The notes beneath the pieces were generated by a model. It was not told the origin of the DNA. It searched no databases and saw only the letters and a program-made list of their open reading frames with translations. Shown here in pieces: positions 38,632 through 47,842 of a stretch of 64,000 bases of DNA; position 1 is the first letter of the stretch, and each line of letters begins with the position of its first letter. Origin of the DNA: CAYVBJ01 sp964449075 (lineage in GTDB: Bacteria; Bacteroidota; Rhodothermia; Balneolales; Balneolaceae); contig CAYVBJ010000003.1 in assembly GCA_964449075.1 (NCBI GenBank), forward strand, positions 94,087 to 158,086, given 5' to 3'. The translations under genes were made by a program, and so were the position numbers.

Positions 38632-39432
38632 ATGAAATTGTTTGCCAGCGGCGTTTTTTATCATCTTGAAATTCATCAAAACAGAAAAGGAATTCCCTAT
38701 CTTTTTTTGATGCATGGATTTATGGGGTCAGGTTCTGTATTAAGTGAATTGATTGATAATATTCGTGATTTCTGCAACCCGGTTACCATTGATCTGCTTG
38801 GGCACGGAGATACAGAAGGCTCTGATAAACCCGGACGTTACAGCCATAATCAACAGGTTTCAGATCTCAGTTCTATTTTAGACCGGCTGGCTTTCGATGA
38901 TCTATATATTTACGCTTATAGCATGGGAGGGCGTCTTGCATTACATTTGGTCATGAAATACCAAAAATTGTGCAAGGGCCTGATACTGGAAAGTACAGGA
39001 TGCGGTATTGAAGATAATGCCTCCCGGAATGAGAGAAAAGGTGTTGATGAAAAGCGGGCAATAGAAATAAAAAAGGATTTTGATTCCTTTGTTCAGAAAT
39101 GGAACCGGAACTCACTGTTTCAGAGCTCCTCCGCAAAAAACTCTGACAACTACCTAAAGCACCTCGGTAAACAGGTTCCGGAATATATGGCAGCGAGTCT
39201 GAAGGGATTCGGAAGCGGGGTAATGCCCCCGGTTTGTAATATGCTGGAGAAAATTCATACTCCCTGCCTGCTTTTAGCGGGTTCTGAAGATCAGAAATAC
39301 AGGTTGCAAATGTCACAAATGAAGAAAATCATACCTGAAGCTGAATTGACTGTTATCGAAGAGGCCGGCCACAGGGCCCATTTTGACCAGCCAAAAAAAA
39401 TAGCAAAAATAATTCAATCTTTTTTATCATAA
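38632..39432 (+). CDS. menH: SHCHC synthase, alpha/beta hydrolase
   Basis: Removes pyruvate from the MenD product to give SHCHC. 266 aa alpha/beta-hydrolase. The oxyanion-forming HGFMGSG, the nucleophile elbow AYSMGGRLAL, and the catalytic His in EEAGHRAHFDQP are visible, matching MenH members (nucleophile elbow with SMGGR). Position between menD and menB supports MenH over a generic hydrolase. Confidence 0.88.
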   Translation: MKLFASGVFYHLEIHQNRKGIPYLFLMHGFMGSGSVLSELIDNIRDFCNPVTIDLLGHGDTEGSDKPGRYSHNQQVSDLSSILDRLAFDDLYIYAYSMGGRLALHLVMKYQKLCKGLILESTGCGIEDNASRNERKGVDEKRAIEIKKDFDSFVQKWNRNSLFQSSSAKNSDNYLKHLGKQVPEYMAASLKGFGSGVMPPVCNMLEKIHTPCLLLAGSEDQKYRLQMSQMKKIIPEAELTVIEEAGHRAHFDQPKKIAKIIQSFLS

Positions 39433-39493
39433 TCATTCTATGTATCCGGTAAAGAAAAGTTTCGGATGCATTTAAATTCAACAACTGAAAATC

Positions 39494-40327
39494 ATGAATT
39501 GGAAAACTGTCAAAGATTACCAGGATATCACTTACAAAAAACTCAGCGGTGTAGCCCGAATCGCATTTAACAGACCCGAGGTTCGCAACGCATTCCGGCC
39601 AAAAACCCTGTATGAGCTCGAGGAGGCCCTGATTGATGCCCGTGAAGATACGACCATTGGTGTGATACTTCTCACCGGTGAAGGACCTGCCAAAGATGGC
39701 GGCTATGCATTTTGCTCGGGAGGTGACCAAAAAGTGCGTGGAGCCCGCGGTTACGAAGGAGAAGACGGTATCCAGCGGCTGAATGTTCTCGATATTCAGC
39801 GATTGATTCGTTTTATGAGTAAAGTTGTAATTTGTGTTGTCCCCGGCTGGGCTGTTGGAGGCGGACACAGTCTGCATGTGGTCTGTGATCTTACACTGGC
39901 CAGCAGAGAACATGCAATTTTTAAGCAAACAGATGCAGATGTTGCCAGTTTCGACGGCGGATACGGATCGGCGCTTTTAGCAAAGCAGGTTGGACAAAAA
40001 AGGGCACGTGAAATTTTCTTTTTAGGGCGTAACTATTCAGCCCGGGAAGCCTTTGAGATGGGAATGGTGAATGAAGTTGTTGCGCATGATGCACTTGAAG
40101 ACACCGCATACGAGTGGGCGCAAGAGATATTGGCAAAAAGCCCAACAGCCATCCGGATGATCAAGTTCGCCTTCAACCTCACGGACGACGGCATGACCGG
40201 TCAGCAGGTATTTTCTGGCGAGGCCACACGCCTTGCCTATATGACAGAGGAAGCCGAGGAAGGACGCAATGCCTTCCTGGAAAAAAGAAAACCTGATTAC
40301 AAAAAGTTTCCCTGGCTATCACTCTGA
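39494..40327 (+). CDS. menB: 1,4-dihydroxy-2-naphthoyl-CoA synthase
   Basis: Crotonase-fold enzyme that closes the naphthoquinone ring from o-succinylbenzoyl-CoA. 277 aa. Diagnostic blocks: RNAFRPKTLYEL, FCSGGDQKVRG (oxyanion and substrate loop), VPGWAVGGGHSLHVVCDLT, DVASFDGGYGSALLAKQVG and the C-terminal RNAFLEKRKPDYKKFPW. These mark MenB among crotonases. It ends the men operon; menC, menE and menA are not in the window. It converges on the EF-G-like gene with 13 bp between. Confidence 0.95.
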   Translation: MNWKTVKDYQDITYKKLSGVARIAFNRPEVRNAFRPKTLYELEEALIDAREDTTIGVILLTGEGPAKDGGYAFCSGGDQKVRGARGYEGEDGIQRLNVLDIQRLIRFMSKVVICVVPGWAVGGGHSLHVVCDLTLASREHAIFKQTDADVASFDGGYGSALLAKQVGQKRAREIFFLGRNYSAREAFEMGMVNEVVAHDALEDTAYEWAQEILAKSPTAIRMIKFAFNLTDDGMTGQQVFSGEATRLAYMTEEAEEGRNAFLEKRKPDYKKFPWLSL

Positions 40328-40340
40328 ACAAGTTTGCAGT

Positions 40341-42467
40341 TTATACAGACTCTGCCTGCAGTGTTCTTTCAATAACACGCTTCTGAATATCGGAGGGAAC
40401 CTGCGAATATTCCGCGAATCTTCGTGTGTAGGTTGCACTGCCCTGTGTCATTGATTTAAGCTTTGTGGAGTAGTGATCAAGCTCATCCAGGGGAACACGT
40501 GCTTTTACCTTTTGAATGGTTCCCTCGGAGTCCATGCCCTGAATCTGGCCTCTCCTGGAACTCAAATCACTCATTACATCTCCCATATATGCAGCAGGAA
40601 CCGTAATTTCAACATCATAAATCGGCTCCAGCAATTTTGGAGAGGCTTTCATAAATCCATCTTTGAATGCCATAAGAGCAGCCGTTTTAAAAGCGGCCTC
40701 ATTAGAATCAACCGAGTGCATTGAGCCATCGTAAACAGATACCCGGATATCGCGGACCCTGCAGCCGCTCATGGGGCCATTTTCCATTTTTTCCATAATA
40801 CCTTTTATGATGGCCGGCATAAACCTGTTATCGATCACCCCGCCGACAATGCAGTTCTGGAAAACCAGTTTACCGCCCCAATCCAGATCAAAATTCTGTA
40901 CATCCCGAACTGAAAAATCCTCTGTATTTGGAATGCCTTCATACCAGGGTTCAATCAGCATATAAACTTCTGCGAATTGACCTGCTCCGCCCGATTGTTT
41001 TTTATGTTTGTAATGAGCTTTTTGAGCTTTGGTAATTGTCTCACGATAAGGGATTCTCGGGGGTTCAAATTCCACATTCAAATGAAATCTGTTTACCAGC
41101 TGCTGTAAAAGAACTGTAAGATGTTCTTCGCCCTGTCCGTGTAAGATGATCTGTCCCAGCTCCCTGCTGTGCTCAACCCGGAGAGCTTTATCTTCTTTTT
41201 CAAGCTGATGCAGTGCATTTGCAAGTTTATCCTCATCACCTTCTTTAACAAGCCTGATAGCCGACCTGATATTAGAAACCGGCTGTTCAGGTTTGGCAAG
41301 TTGCAGATCTTCATATTTTTCAGCAAGGGTATCACCGGCTTCCGCTTCTTTTAATTTAACCGTAACACCAATATCACCGGCTTCTGTTCGGCTTACATCC
41401 ACTCTTTTATTTCCCTGGGGTACAAAAAGACTACTGATTCGGGAAGAATTAGATGTGCGTTTATTTTCAAGATCCTGGCCAACAGCCAGTGATCCGCCGG
41501 TAACTTTAAAGTAACTCAGCTCACCCACATGATCTTCAGAGTATGATTTAAAAATATATGCCGAAGAAGTCGCTTCAGTATCAATTTTATGTTCCCCGTC
41601 ATCTTCAGTTTTCATAGGAACCGAATTCAGAGGTGATGGCAATACATTGCCAATAAAACCCATTATTCGTCCTGATCCCATATTTCTTGAAGCACAACAG
41701 CAAAACAGCGGAAATATTTCTCTGTTCAGAACGGCTTGCTGCAACCCGTCTCTCATCTGATATTCATCCAGTTCACCATTTTCAAAATAGAGATCCATCA
41801 GGGATTCGTCATTTTCGGCAATTGATTCCACAAGTTCATTGTGCAAGAGTTCGGCTTGTGCCTTTTGAGATTCCGGAATCGGAAGTTTATCAGGTCTTCC
41901 GCCATCTTCCGGGAATTCATACATCGTCATTTTCAGAACATCTATGATTGCATGAAAATCTTCACCTTCGCTATACGGAAACTGGAGAACAGCAATTCCT
42001 CTTCCGAATCTCTCCCTGGCCATATCTATTGCACTTTGAAAGTCAGATTGCTCCGAATCCAGTTTATTCACAACAATAATGGCTGGTAAATTAATTTCTT
42101 CTGCACTTTTCCACAGCGATTCGGTTCCAACCTCAACACCGTACTCACTGTTTAAAACAAACAATCCGCAATCCGAAACATGCATTGGCTCAACCACTTC
42201 ACCGGCAAAATCGGTTGTGCCGGGAGTATCAAATAGATTGATTTTTGTACCTCTCCAATCCAGGTGCGTGAGCGATGAAAAAACAGATTTTTGTTTTTCT
42301 TTTTCAATAAAATTGAAATCGGAAACCGTGTTTTCGTCCTGAATACTTCCTCTTCTTTTTATTGTGCCTGATTCATACAGCATCGTTTCTGTTAGGGTTG
42401 TTTTTCCTGAGCCTGCATGTCCCAACAGACAGATATTTCTAATTTTTTCCGGTGTATATACTTTCAT
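40341..42467 (-). CDS. Elongation factor G-like translational GTPase (second EF-G type)
   Basis: 708 aa. GTPase domain with P-loop GHAGSGKT (16-23), switch II DTPGTTDF and guanine motif NKLD; then EF-G domains II-V, with domain IV and the C-terminal fold present. It reads as the fusA2/EF-G II type rather than the canonical fusA: the P-loop is GHAGSGKT and the switch region differs from standard EF-G. Such paralogues may act in special translocation or recycling, but their role varies between species. A clear Shine-Dalgarno AGGAG (42475-42479) lies seven bases before the ATG. It is far from any rps/str operon in this window. Confidence 0.85.
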   Translation of the reverse strand: MKVYTPEKIRNICLLGHAGSGKTTLTETMLYESGTIKRRGSIQDENTVSDFNFIEKEKQKSVFSSLTHLDWRGTKINLFDTPGTTDFAGEVVEPMHVSDCGLFVLNSEYGVEVGTESLWKSAEEINLPAIIVVNKLDSEQSDFQSAIDMARERFGRGIAVLQFPYSEGEDFHAIIDVLKMTMYEFPEDGGRPDKLPIPESQKAQAELLHNELVESIAENDESLMDLYFENGELDEYQMRDGLQQAVLNREIFPLFCCCASRNMGSGRIMGFIGNVLPSPLNSVPMKTEDDGEHKIDTEATSSAYIFKSYSEDHVGELSYFKVTGGSLAVGQDLENKRTSNSSRISSLFVPQGNKRVDVSRTEAGDIGVTVKLKEAEAGDTLAEKYEDLQLAKPEQPVSNIRSAIRLVKEGDEDKLANALHQLEKEDKALRVEHSRELGQIILHGQGEEHLTVLLQQLVNRFHLNVEFEPPRIPYRETITKAQKAHYKHKKQSGGAGQFAEVYMLIEPWYEGIPNTEDFSVRDVQNFDLDWGGKLVFQNCIVGGVIDNRFMPAIIKGIMEKMENGPMSGCRVRDIRVSVYDGSMHSVDSNEAAFKTAALMAFKDGFMKASPKLLEPIYDVEITVPAAYMGDVMSDLSSRRGQIQGMDSEGTIQKVKARVPLDELDHYSTKLKSMTQGSATYTRRFAEYSQVPSDIQKRVIERTLQAESV

Positions 42468-42744
42468 TTTATAACTCCTGTCACGGTTTACACTTTAGTT
42501 TATATCAAGTTACCTTTGGCAATAAATATATATTTATATCTTCATTTTACAAGTTCCGGATGCAATTCATTTTTTTCAAATCTGTCATAATTTTCAATAC
42601 AAATTTAAAAAATCAAAATTTCTTTCCATCGCAATTTTATAAATCGACAGATTCGCTTTGAATTCCTGACCTTTATATGTAACCACTTTTTAATAAAGAT
42701 TTAAAATTTTCCTGAAACTTATTTCATGATTCTAATTAATAAGA

Positions 42745-43758
42745 ATGTATTTTGAAAGCAATATGAAAAATATACTTTTACTTCAAACAGGTGGTACCAT
42801 TGCAATGCACCTGAATCAATCTCAAACAGAACTTGATCAGGACAAATGGTCGAGCTTACTTCAAAAAGAAGTACCGGAATTATTTTCGATTGCTGACGTT
42901 CATATTGAAAAAATTTTTTTTAATGACAGCTCAGATATCAACCACACACACTGGCGTAAATTATCCAATTATATCTATAATAACTATGGCGCTTATGACG
43001 GGTTTGTAATTCTGCACGGCACCGATACCATGGCCTATACGGCTTCTGCACTCTCATTTTCTCTTCGTAACCTGAAAAAACCTGTGATACTAACCGGCAG
43101 CCAGGTACCTCTTAGTAATATCCGGAGCGATGCCAGACGAAACCTGGTAAATTCGATTGAATTTGCCACCCATCGAATACCTGAAGTTGCTATCTGTTTT
43201 AATGATCATCTGTTCAGAGGAAATCGCAGTACAAAAATGAGTATCGGTGATTTTGACGCATTCACCTCACCAAATTTTAGTCACCTTGCTGAAATTGGCC
43301 TCGATATTGAATTCTATCATCAATGGGAGATTTCGGATGACCCGTTAGTTAATCAGCCTTTTTTTGATGATGCTCTTTGCCTGGTAAAACTATACCCGGG
43401 GTTGAATCCCGTGCAACTGGATTGTTTAGATCTTTCGATGCTGAAAGCCGTTGTTCTTGAAGCATTTGGTACCGGAAATTTTCCGCTGATTGGAAAATAT
43501 AGTCTGTTGCCATTTATAAAAGCTTGCAGAAACGCCGGAGTGCATGTGATCATTACATCTCAGGCTCCTTACGATTCAGTAAATCTTTCACAGTACAGAA
43601 GCGGCCGCGAAGCCATGCGATTGGGCGTTTTAAGTGCCGGTGACATGACAATTGAATCCACCATAACCAAAATTATGTATTTATTAGGCTGCAGACTTGC
43701 GGATGATCAATTCATTGAGCAATTTACTTCAAATATATCCGGGGAACGAAGCCGATAA
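42745..43758 (+). CDS. Type I L-asparaginase
   Basis: Hydrolyses asparagine to aspartate and ammonia. 337 aa. The two catalytic threonine motifs are intact: LLQTGGTIAM (Thr18) and LHGTDTMAYTASAL. There is no signal peptide, and the length and sequence fit the cytoplasmic type I (AnsA) family. A later ATG at 42763 gives MKNILLLQTGG, which would also be a normal start. The exonuclease gene follows after six bases, suggesting a two-gene transcript without an obvious shared function. Confidence 0.9.
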   Translation: MYFESNMKNILLLQTGGTIAMHLNQSQTELDQDKWSSLLQKEVPELFSIADVHIEKIFFNDSSDINHTHWRKLSNYIYNNYGAYDGFVILHGTDTMAYTASALSFSLRNLKKPVILTGSQVPLSNIRSDARRNLVNSIEFATHRIPEVAICFNDHLFRGNRSTKMSIGDFDAFTSPNFSHLAEIGLDIEFYHQWEISDDPLVNQPFFDDALCLVKLYPGLNPVQLDCLDLSMLKAVVLEAFGTGNFPLIGKYSLLPFIKACRNAGVHVIITSQAPYDSVNLSQYRSGREAMRLGVLSAGDMTIESTITKIMYLLGCRLADDQFIEQFTSNISGERSR

Positions 43759-43764
43759 TTTACT

Positions 43765-44484
43765 ATGTACTTTGTATTTGATGTAGAAACCATACCAGAT
43801 TTTGAATTTTTGCGAAATGTACTGAATGATACTGATTCGGAGGAGGATGCCCTGTTACTCTCAGCTTCCGAACAGCTGACATATAATAAAAGCGGGTTTC
43901 TCCCTCCAATGTATCACAGAATGATTTCTTGGGTCGGCCTCTGGATAGATAATATCGGGAAGCCGCTTCAAAAAGTTGCATGGTCAGGTGAAGATGAAAA
44001 GACAGGTCTTGATAAGCTTTTTAAGTCACTTCTCACGTATAAAGACTTTGGCCTGATTCATCACAACGGTCGGGGCTTTGATCTCCCTCTTTTAACATAC
44101 AGGGCAATGAAGCACAATATTCAGATGCCATTACGGCTTAGTCACCACGACATCAGGTACAGATTCAGCCGTTCAAATATAGACCTGATGGACGAATTCA
44201 GTAACTACGGCGCAAGTTCATACCCAAAATTAAAACACCTAGGGTACCTGATTGACATCCCGTTTAAGCAGACGGGAGAAGGAAATGAAGTGCTTGCTAT
44301 GTACAGGAATGGTCAACTTCAGCAAATCGAAAAATACTGTTACGAGGATGTTATGGCTACATACATCATTTGGCTTCGCATGAAATACACTGTAGGTGAT
44401 ATTGCTGAAGATGAATTTGAGAATTTGAATGAAAGAGCCGTCAATAAACTAAAGGAAATTCAATCATCAGAAATTGATAAATAA
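43765..44484 (+). CDS. Predicted 3'-5' exonuclease, DNA polymerase B-like exonuclease fold
   Basis: 239 aa DEDD-type exonuclease domain (DNA_pol_B_exo2-like). Exo I is FDVETIPD (Asp6, Glu8), Exo II is HHNGRGFDLPLL, and Exo III is KYCYEDVMATY, so all catalytic acids appear present. It has no polymerase domain. The substrate is not known. It lies six bases after the asparaginase gene; a hairpin-forming sequence at 44522-44540 follows, without a T run. Confidence 0.85.
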   Translation: MYFVFDVETIPDFEFLRNVLNDTDSEEDALLLSASEQLTYNKSGFLPPMYHRMISWVGLWIDNIGKPLQKVAWSGEDEKTGLDKLFKSLLTYKDFGLIHHNGRGFDLPLLTYRAMKHNIQMPLRLSHHDIRYRFSRSNIDLMDEFSNYGASSYPKLKHLGYLIDIPFKQTGEGNEVLAMYRNGQLQQIEKYCYEDVMATYIIWLRMKYTVGDIAEDEFENLNERAVNKLKEIQSSEIDK

Positions 44485-44521
44485 TTATAAAGATTGATAA
44501 TTATTTAATATATTTTATTCG

Positions 44522-44540
44522 CAGATAGTTTAATTATCTG
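44522..44540. other. Short hairpin in the cold-shock gene leader
   Basis: CAGATA (44522-44527) and TATCTG (44535-44540) form a 6-bp stem with a seven-base loop. No T run follows, so it is not a clear terminator; it could belong to a long cold-shock gene leader. Confidence 0.3.
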
Positions 44541-44665
44541 TAGTTAAATAACAATTACACAACAATACACGTCGAATAACAGGTTTTAAAATAAGAAGAG
44601 ACGCAACCCAGCAACTCCATTATTTACAATTCTCGCACTCGATGTTTTTAAATACAATATAGTTT

Positions 44666-44875
44666 ATGCAATACGGTAAAATAAAATGGTTCGATGCCGA
44701 AAAAGGTTTTGGATTTATCGAACCCGATGACGGAAGTAAAGATGTTTTTGTACATCGCAACAATGTAGAGAACCTTGGTTTTGAAGAAGGGCTTAGAGAC
44801 GGCGAAGAAGTTGAATTCTCCGTGGAAGAGACACCAAAAGGATTAAGTGCACAGGAAGTAAGGCGTGTAGGCTGA
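44666..44875 (+). CDS. Cold-shock domain protein
   Basis: 69 aa, single cold-shock domain. RNA-binding RNP1 (KGFGFIEPDD) and RNP2 (DVFVHRNNV) are intact. It melts RNA secondary structure in the cytoplasm. About 180 bp separates it from the upstream gene, room for the long 5' leader usual in cold-shock genes. A strong terminator lies 23 bp after the stop. Confidence 0.95.
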   Translation: MQYGKIKWFDAEKGFGFIEPDDGSKDVFVHRNNVENLGFEEGLRDGEEVEFSVEETPKGLSAQEVRRVG

Positions 44876-44898
44876 TTTTCTGAAAAATTTTTTCTTTT

Positions 44899-44928
44899 AA
44901 AGCCGCATGATATCATGCGGCTTTTTTT
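44899..44928 (+). terminator. Intrinsic terminator of the cold-shock gene
   Basis: AAGCCGCATGAT and ATCATGCGGCTT form a perfect palindrome with little or no loop, followed by Ts. It is the only transcript end seen between the cold-shock gene and the convergent reductase gene. Confidence 0.93.
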
Positions 44929-44997
44929 GTTTAAAAGATAAATACTTTCTTTTCGATCTGTCTTTTTTTAGATGGAAAACACCTGCTGATAGAAAAA

Positions 44998-46479
44998 CTA
45001 AACAATTCTCTCCGGATCACTGTAATCAGGAATTTCACCCCGGTAGCCAAATATTCGCTTGATCCATTTCACAACATTTTCAGACTGATTTTTGATATAC
45101 CACTGGTCTGCAGCTCTTCTGGCACCAAGTCCATATGTTGGATAGGGATGGATGGTATCAGCAAAATTTCGAAGGCTGACGCCGTTTTTCATCGCCAGTG
45201 CATATTGCGAAATTAATTCGCCCGCATGTGCACCTAAAACGGAAACACCCAAAATTTTGCCATTCCATTTTTTGGCATAAATTTTAATCCAGCCGGTTGA
45301 TTTGCCATCTGTTATGGCCCTGTCAATTTTTGAAAAAGGAAACCGGTACACCTGGTACTGTACTCCTGCTTCGTCAAGTTCTTTGGCAGTAGCACCTACA
45401 TGACCAAGTTCAGGATCGGTAAAAGTTGTCCAGGGAACATGATCCTTATCAATCTTCATTGGAAACTTGATTAGTGAATTTGTGACTGCAACCTTCGCCA
45501 TATGCTCACTCATATGTGTAAACTGGTATCTTCCGGTGATATCACCGACACCATAAATATGTTTTACATTGGTTCGGCATTTATCATCCACTTCCACACC
45601 TCTGCCGGAATATTTTACACCGGCGGCATCCAGATTCAAAGAGTCGACATTTGCACGGCGCCCGGTTGCTACAAGAAGATCTGTGCCCTCAAGCGATTTG
45701 CTTTTATTATTCTGAGTCAAATTGATCTTAATACCATCTTTGGTTTTCTCAACACTATCAACACCGCACTCCATATGGTAGTGAATACCTTCCTTGGACA
45801 GGCTATCCTGCAGAATCGTTGTCAACTCCGGGTCATCATTTCCCAAAATTCTCGGAGCCATATCCACAACATGTACTTCAGAACCGAGTCTCAAAAAACT
45901 TTGTGCCATTTCTGTTCCTATGGGTCCGCCACCGATAATGATCAGTTTTTCAGGCAAACTGTTGATTTCAAAGAGCGACTCATTTGTGAGATAATCTATG
46001 GTGTCTATTCCTTTAATAGGAGGTACGAAAGCAGACGCACCGGTACAGATATAGATGTATTTGGAACTTACTGATTTTTTGCTACTGTCACTGCCTGTAA
46101 TCAGAACAGTATGAGGATCTGTAAATTCAGCTTCACCCTGAACTACCTCAATTCCCATATCTTCAAAAATTTCAGGAGCATCCGCATCTTCGTAAATTTC
46201 ACGTCGGATTGAATCCACATGTGCCATAACTTTGGCAAGATCTACTTCAATTTTTGTTGAAGTGAGTCCATGGCCTGCTGCTTTTTTCATATCGTGAACT
46301 ATAGAAGCGGCTTTGATCAGAGTTTTACTGGGCACACAGCCTGTCCATGTACAATCTCCGCCAAGCCGGTGTCTCTCAATCATCATTGTTTTGGCTCCAA
46401 AGTTGGCAGCAATTCCTGAAGCTGTTAGACCCGCTGCACCGCCGCCAATTACCAAAGCGTCATAATCATATTTAGCCAT
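44998..46479 (-). CDS. FAD-dependent pyridine nucleotide-disulfide oxidoreductase, mercuric reductase-like
   Basis: 493 aa. N-terminal FAD Rossmann motif GGGAAGLTA (12-20), redox disulfide Cys43-x4-Cys48 (GGDCTWTGCVPSK), central NAD(P)H motif GGGPIGTEMA, and dimerisation domain. At the C-terminus the position of the catalytic His-Pro-x-x-x-Glu of lipoamide and mercuric reductases reads HPYPTYG, so the Glu of the His-Glu pair is absent. It also lacks the C-terminal vicinal Cys pair and the N-terminal HMA domain of true mercuric reductases. The substrate is therefore unknown. Its start overlaps the stop of a small membrane protein gene by eight bases. Confidence 0.85.
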   Translation of the reverse strand: MAKYDYDALVIGGGAAGLTASGIAANFGAKTMMIERHRLGGDCTWTGCVPSKTLIKAASIVHDMKKAAGHGLTSTKIEVDLAKVMAHVDSIRREIYEDADAPEIFEDMGIEVVQGEAEFTDPHTVLITGSDSSKKSVSSKYIYICTGASAFVPPIKGIDTIDYLTNESLFEINSLPEKLIIIGGGPIGTEMAQSFLRLGSEVHVVDMAPRILGNDDPELTTILQDSLSKEGIHYHMECGVDSVEKTKDGIKINLTQNNKSKSLEGTDLLVATGRRANVDSLNLDAAGVKYSGRGVEVDDKCRTNVKHIYGVGDITGRYQFTHMSEHMAKVAVTNSLIKFPMKIDKDHVPWTTFTDPELGHVGATAKELDEAGVQYQVYRFPFSKIDRAITDGKSTGWIKIYAKKWNGKILGVSVLGAHAGELISQYALAMKNGVSLRNFADTIHPYPTYGLGARRAADQWYIKNQSENVVKWIKRIFGYRGEIPDYSDPERIV

Positions 46480-46813
46480 TACTCTTTTCTTTTTCTATAA
46501 TTTGCGATTTAACTTTTCGATACGTTGACCATGCGCCATAAAACACTAAGCCTAAAACTACGGCATAAACCCACCACGGAACATTTTGCCCGGCTATCAT
46601 CAGGTAGAGATAAGCCGAAATGAAGAAAAATGTTGCACTCATTGAGGGCAAAACGATCGATCTGTCCTGGCGATAATTTTTAACCAGCCAACCGATTGAT
46701 AGAGAAAAAAGCGGTATTGCACCTACATAAATAGAGCCAAAGATAATAGGATTCACTCCGTATTCAGTACCCAGACCCATAAACCAATCATAAACAGTTT
46801 GAAAAATATCCAT
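46472..46813 (-). CDS. Small membrane protein coupled to the disulfide reductase gene
   Basis: 113 aa with three predicted membrane helices at about residues 22-42, 52-72 and 77-97, and a charged cytoplasmic tail. No named family recognised. The overlap of eight bases with the downstream flavin reductase gene implies translational coupling, so the two products may work together. Whether it recruits the reductase to the membrane is only a guess. Confidence 0.75.
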   Translation of the reverse strand: MDIFQTVYDWFMGLGTEYGVNPIIFGSIYVGAIPLFSLSIGWLVKNYRQDRSIVLPSMSATFFFISAYLYLMIAGQNVPWWVYAVVLGLVFYGAWSTYRKVKSQIIEKEKSNG

Positions 46814-47180
46814 ATTTCCTGCTTTTTTATCTGCCGTCTTTAATTACTAATAATAGTATGGTATTTGCGACTTTGAACCATCACAAATCTCTCACAATTA
46901 TTTCCCCTGATTCTGTAATATCCGTTAGTATAATTTTATTGTGAGAACGCAGATACATCTGAATAATTAAAGATAGTTTTATGTTCATTTCTATTTTAAC
47001 CGCCAAAAAGATATCATTAAAAATCCTTATTTTTAAATAAACTTACTGCATATGTATAATAATATTATTATAATTCACTCCACCGCTTGAATTTAAAAGG
47101 ATTTATCTGATTTTAAATAAAAAAACCGGAATCCATATGGAACCGGTTTTTATTTTTACTGCCTGAAATTTTGAGTTCTG
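46814..47180. other. AT-rich intergenic stretch with an 18-bp palindrome
   Basis: No gene seen. It holds a terminator (47119-47151) and the perfect palindrome TATAATAATATTATTATA at 47055-47072. The palindrome lies about 240 bp before the small membrane protein start. It could be an operator, or simply reflect AT-rich sequence. Confidence 0.4.
47119..47151 (-). terminator. Intrinsic terminator after the lipoprotein gene
   Basis: Arms AAAAACCGG and CCGGTTTTT with the inner palindrome CCATATGG; both flanks are A/T runs, so it can act in either direction. It lies 30 bp past the lipoprotein stop and ends the TonB receptor-lipoprotein transcript. Confidence 0.85.
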
Positions 47181-47786
47181 TCATTCAAATTGAACAGGAA
47201 ACTCTATATCAACATCCGTGTCTATTCCAGTTTGTTCGGCGGGAAAGTCATTACTTTCTTTTTCCGCATCTTCAAAATGGAGTAAAATAACTCTCAATCC
47301 GCCTTCAGGAGCGTCATTACTAACGGATAGAGTGTAATTGAGACCAAGAGCCAGGCCCTGTGAATCCGTATCATTTCTTGCCACCTGAATCGCATCAGAT
47401 TCATTCCCATCTACATTAAATATGTAGAAAAACTGATGTTCGTCGGCTTCTTCCTCTATCTCTTCAGTAATATTTTCCACCGGATCCTTGGTAGTATCAA
47501 GTAATTCTATGCTGCCCTGATAAGTTGTCCCCTGCTTTAATTGAAGAGTTTCAATCGTCGGTGCGCTTCCTCCCGGTCCGTCAGAATCGTCCCATACTGC
47601 TGAAACCGTTATACCGGTAGCATTTCCCTGGTCATCAAGTTCTTCAAGGGATAGCGTTACACTGGTTATCAGTTCCGATTCTCCCGGCCCATCAACATCT
47701 ACAGATGCCGGGTCATCTCCGCAAGCCGCAATTGCAGCGGCAAAAGCAATAATTACTACGAATGATTTTAATTTTACATGTAACAT
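47181..47786 (-). CDS. Lipoprotein linked to a TonB receptor
   Basis: 201 aa. Lipobox at Ala-Ala-Cys22 marks a lipidated, outer-membrane protein. The sequence resembles lipoproteins of Bacteroidota that accompany TonB receptors for metals: TVSAVWDDSDG, TYQGSIELLDTT and EEADEHQFFYIF, sometimes named type 1 periplasmic binding-fold superfamily proteins. The very acidic mature part could bind cations. It starts 57 bp after the receptor stop, on the same strand, and is followed by a terminator. Confidence 0.75.
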   Translation of the reverse strand: MLHVKLKSFVVIIAFAAAIAACGDDPASVDVDGPGESELITSVTLSLEELDDQGNATGITVSAVWDDSDGPGGSAPTIETLQLKQGTTYQGSIELLDTTKDPVENITEEIEEEADEHQFFYIFNVDGNESDAIQVARNDTDSQGLALGLNYTLSVSNDAPEGGLRVILLHFEDAEKESNDFPAEQTGIDTDVDIEFPVQFE

Positions 47787-47842
47787 GTTACTCCAGTTTT
47801 TGATTGTTTTTTGGTGATTGTTTTAAGTAAAAATGCTATTGA

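Noticed and set aside
42522..42537. Palindrome ATAAATATATATTTAT upstream of the EF-G-like gene
   Set aside because: Pure A/T sequence, likely chance in an AT-rich gap.
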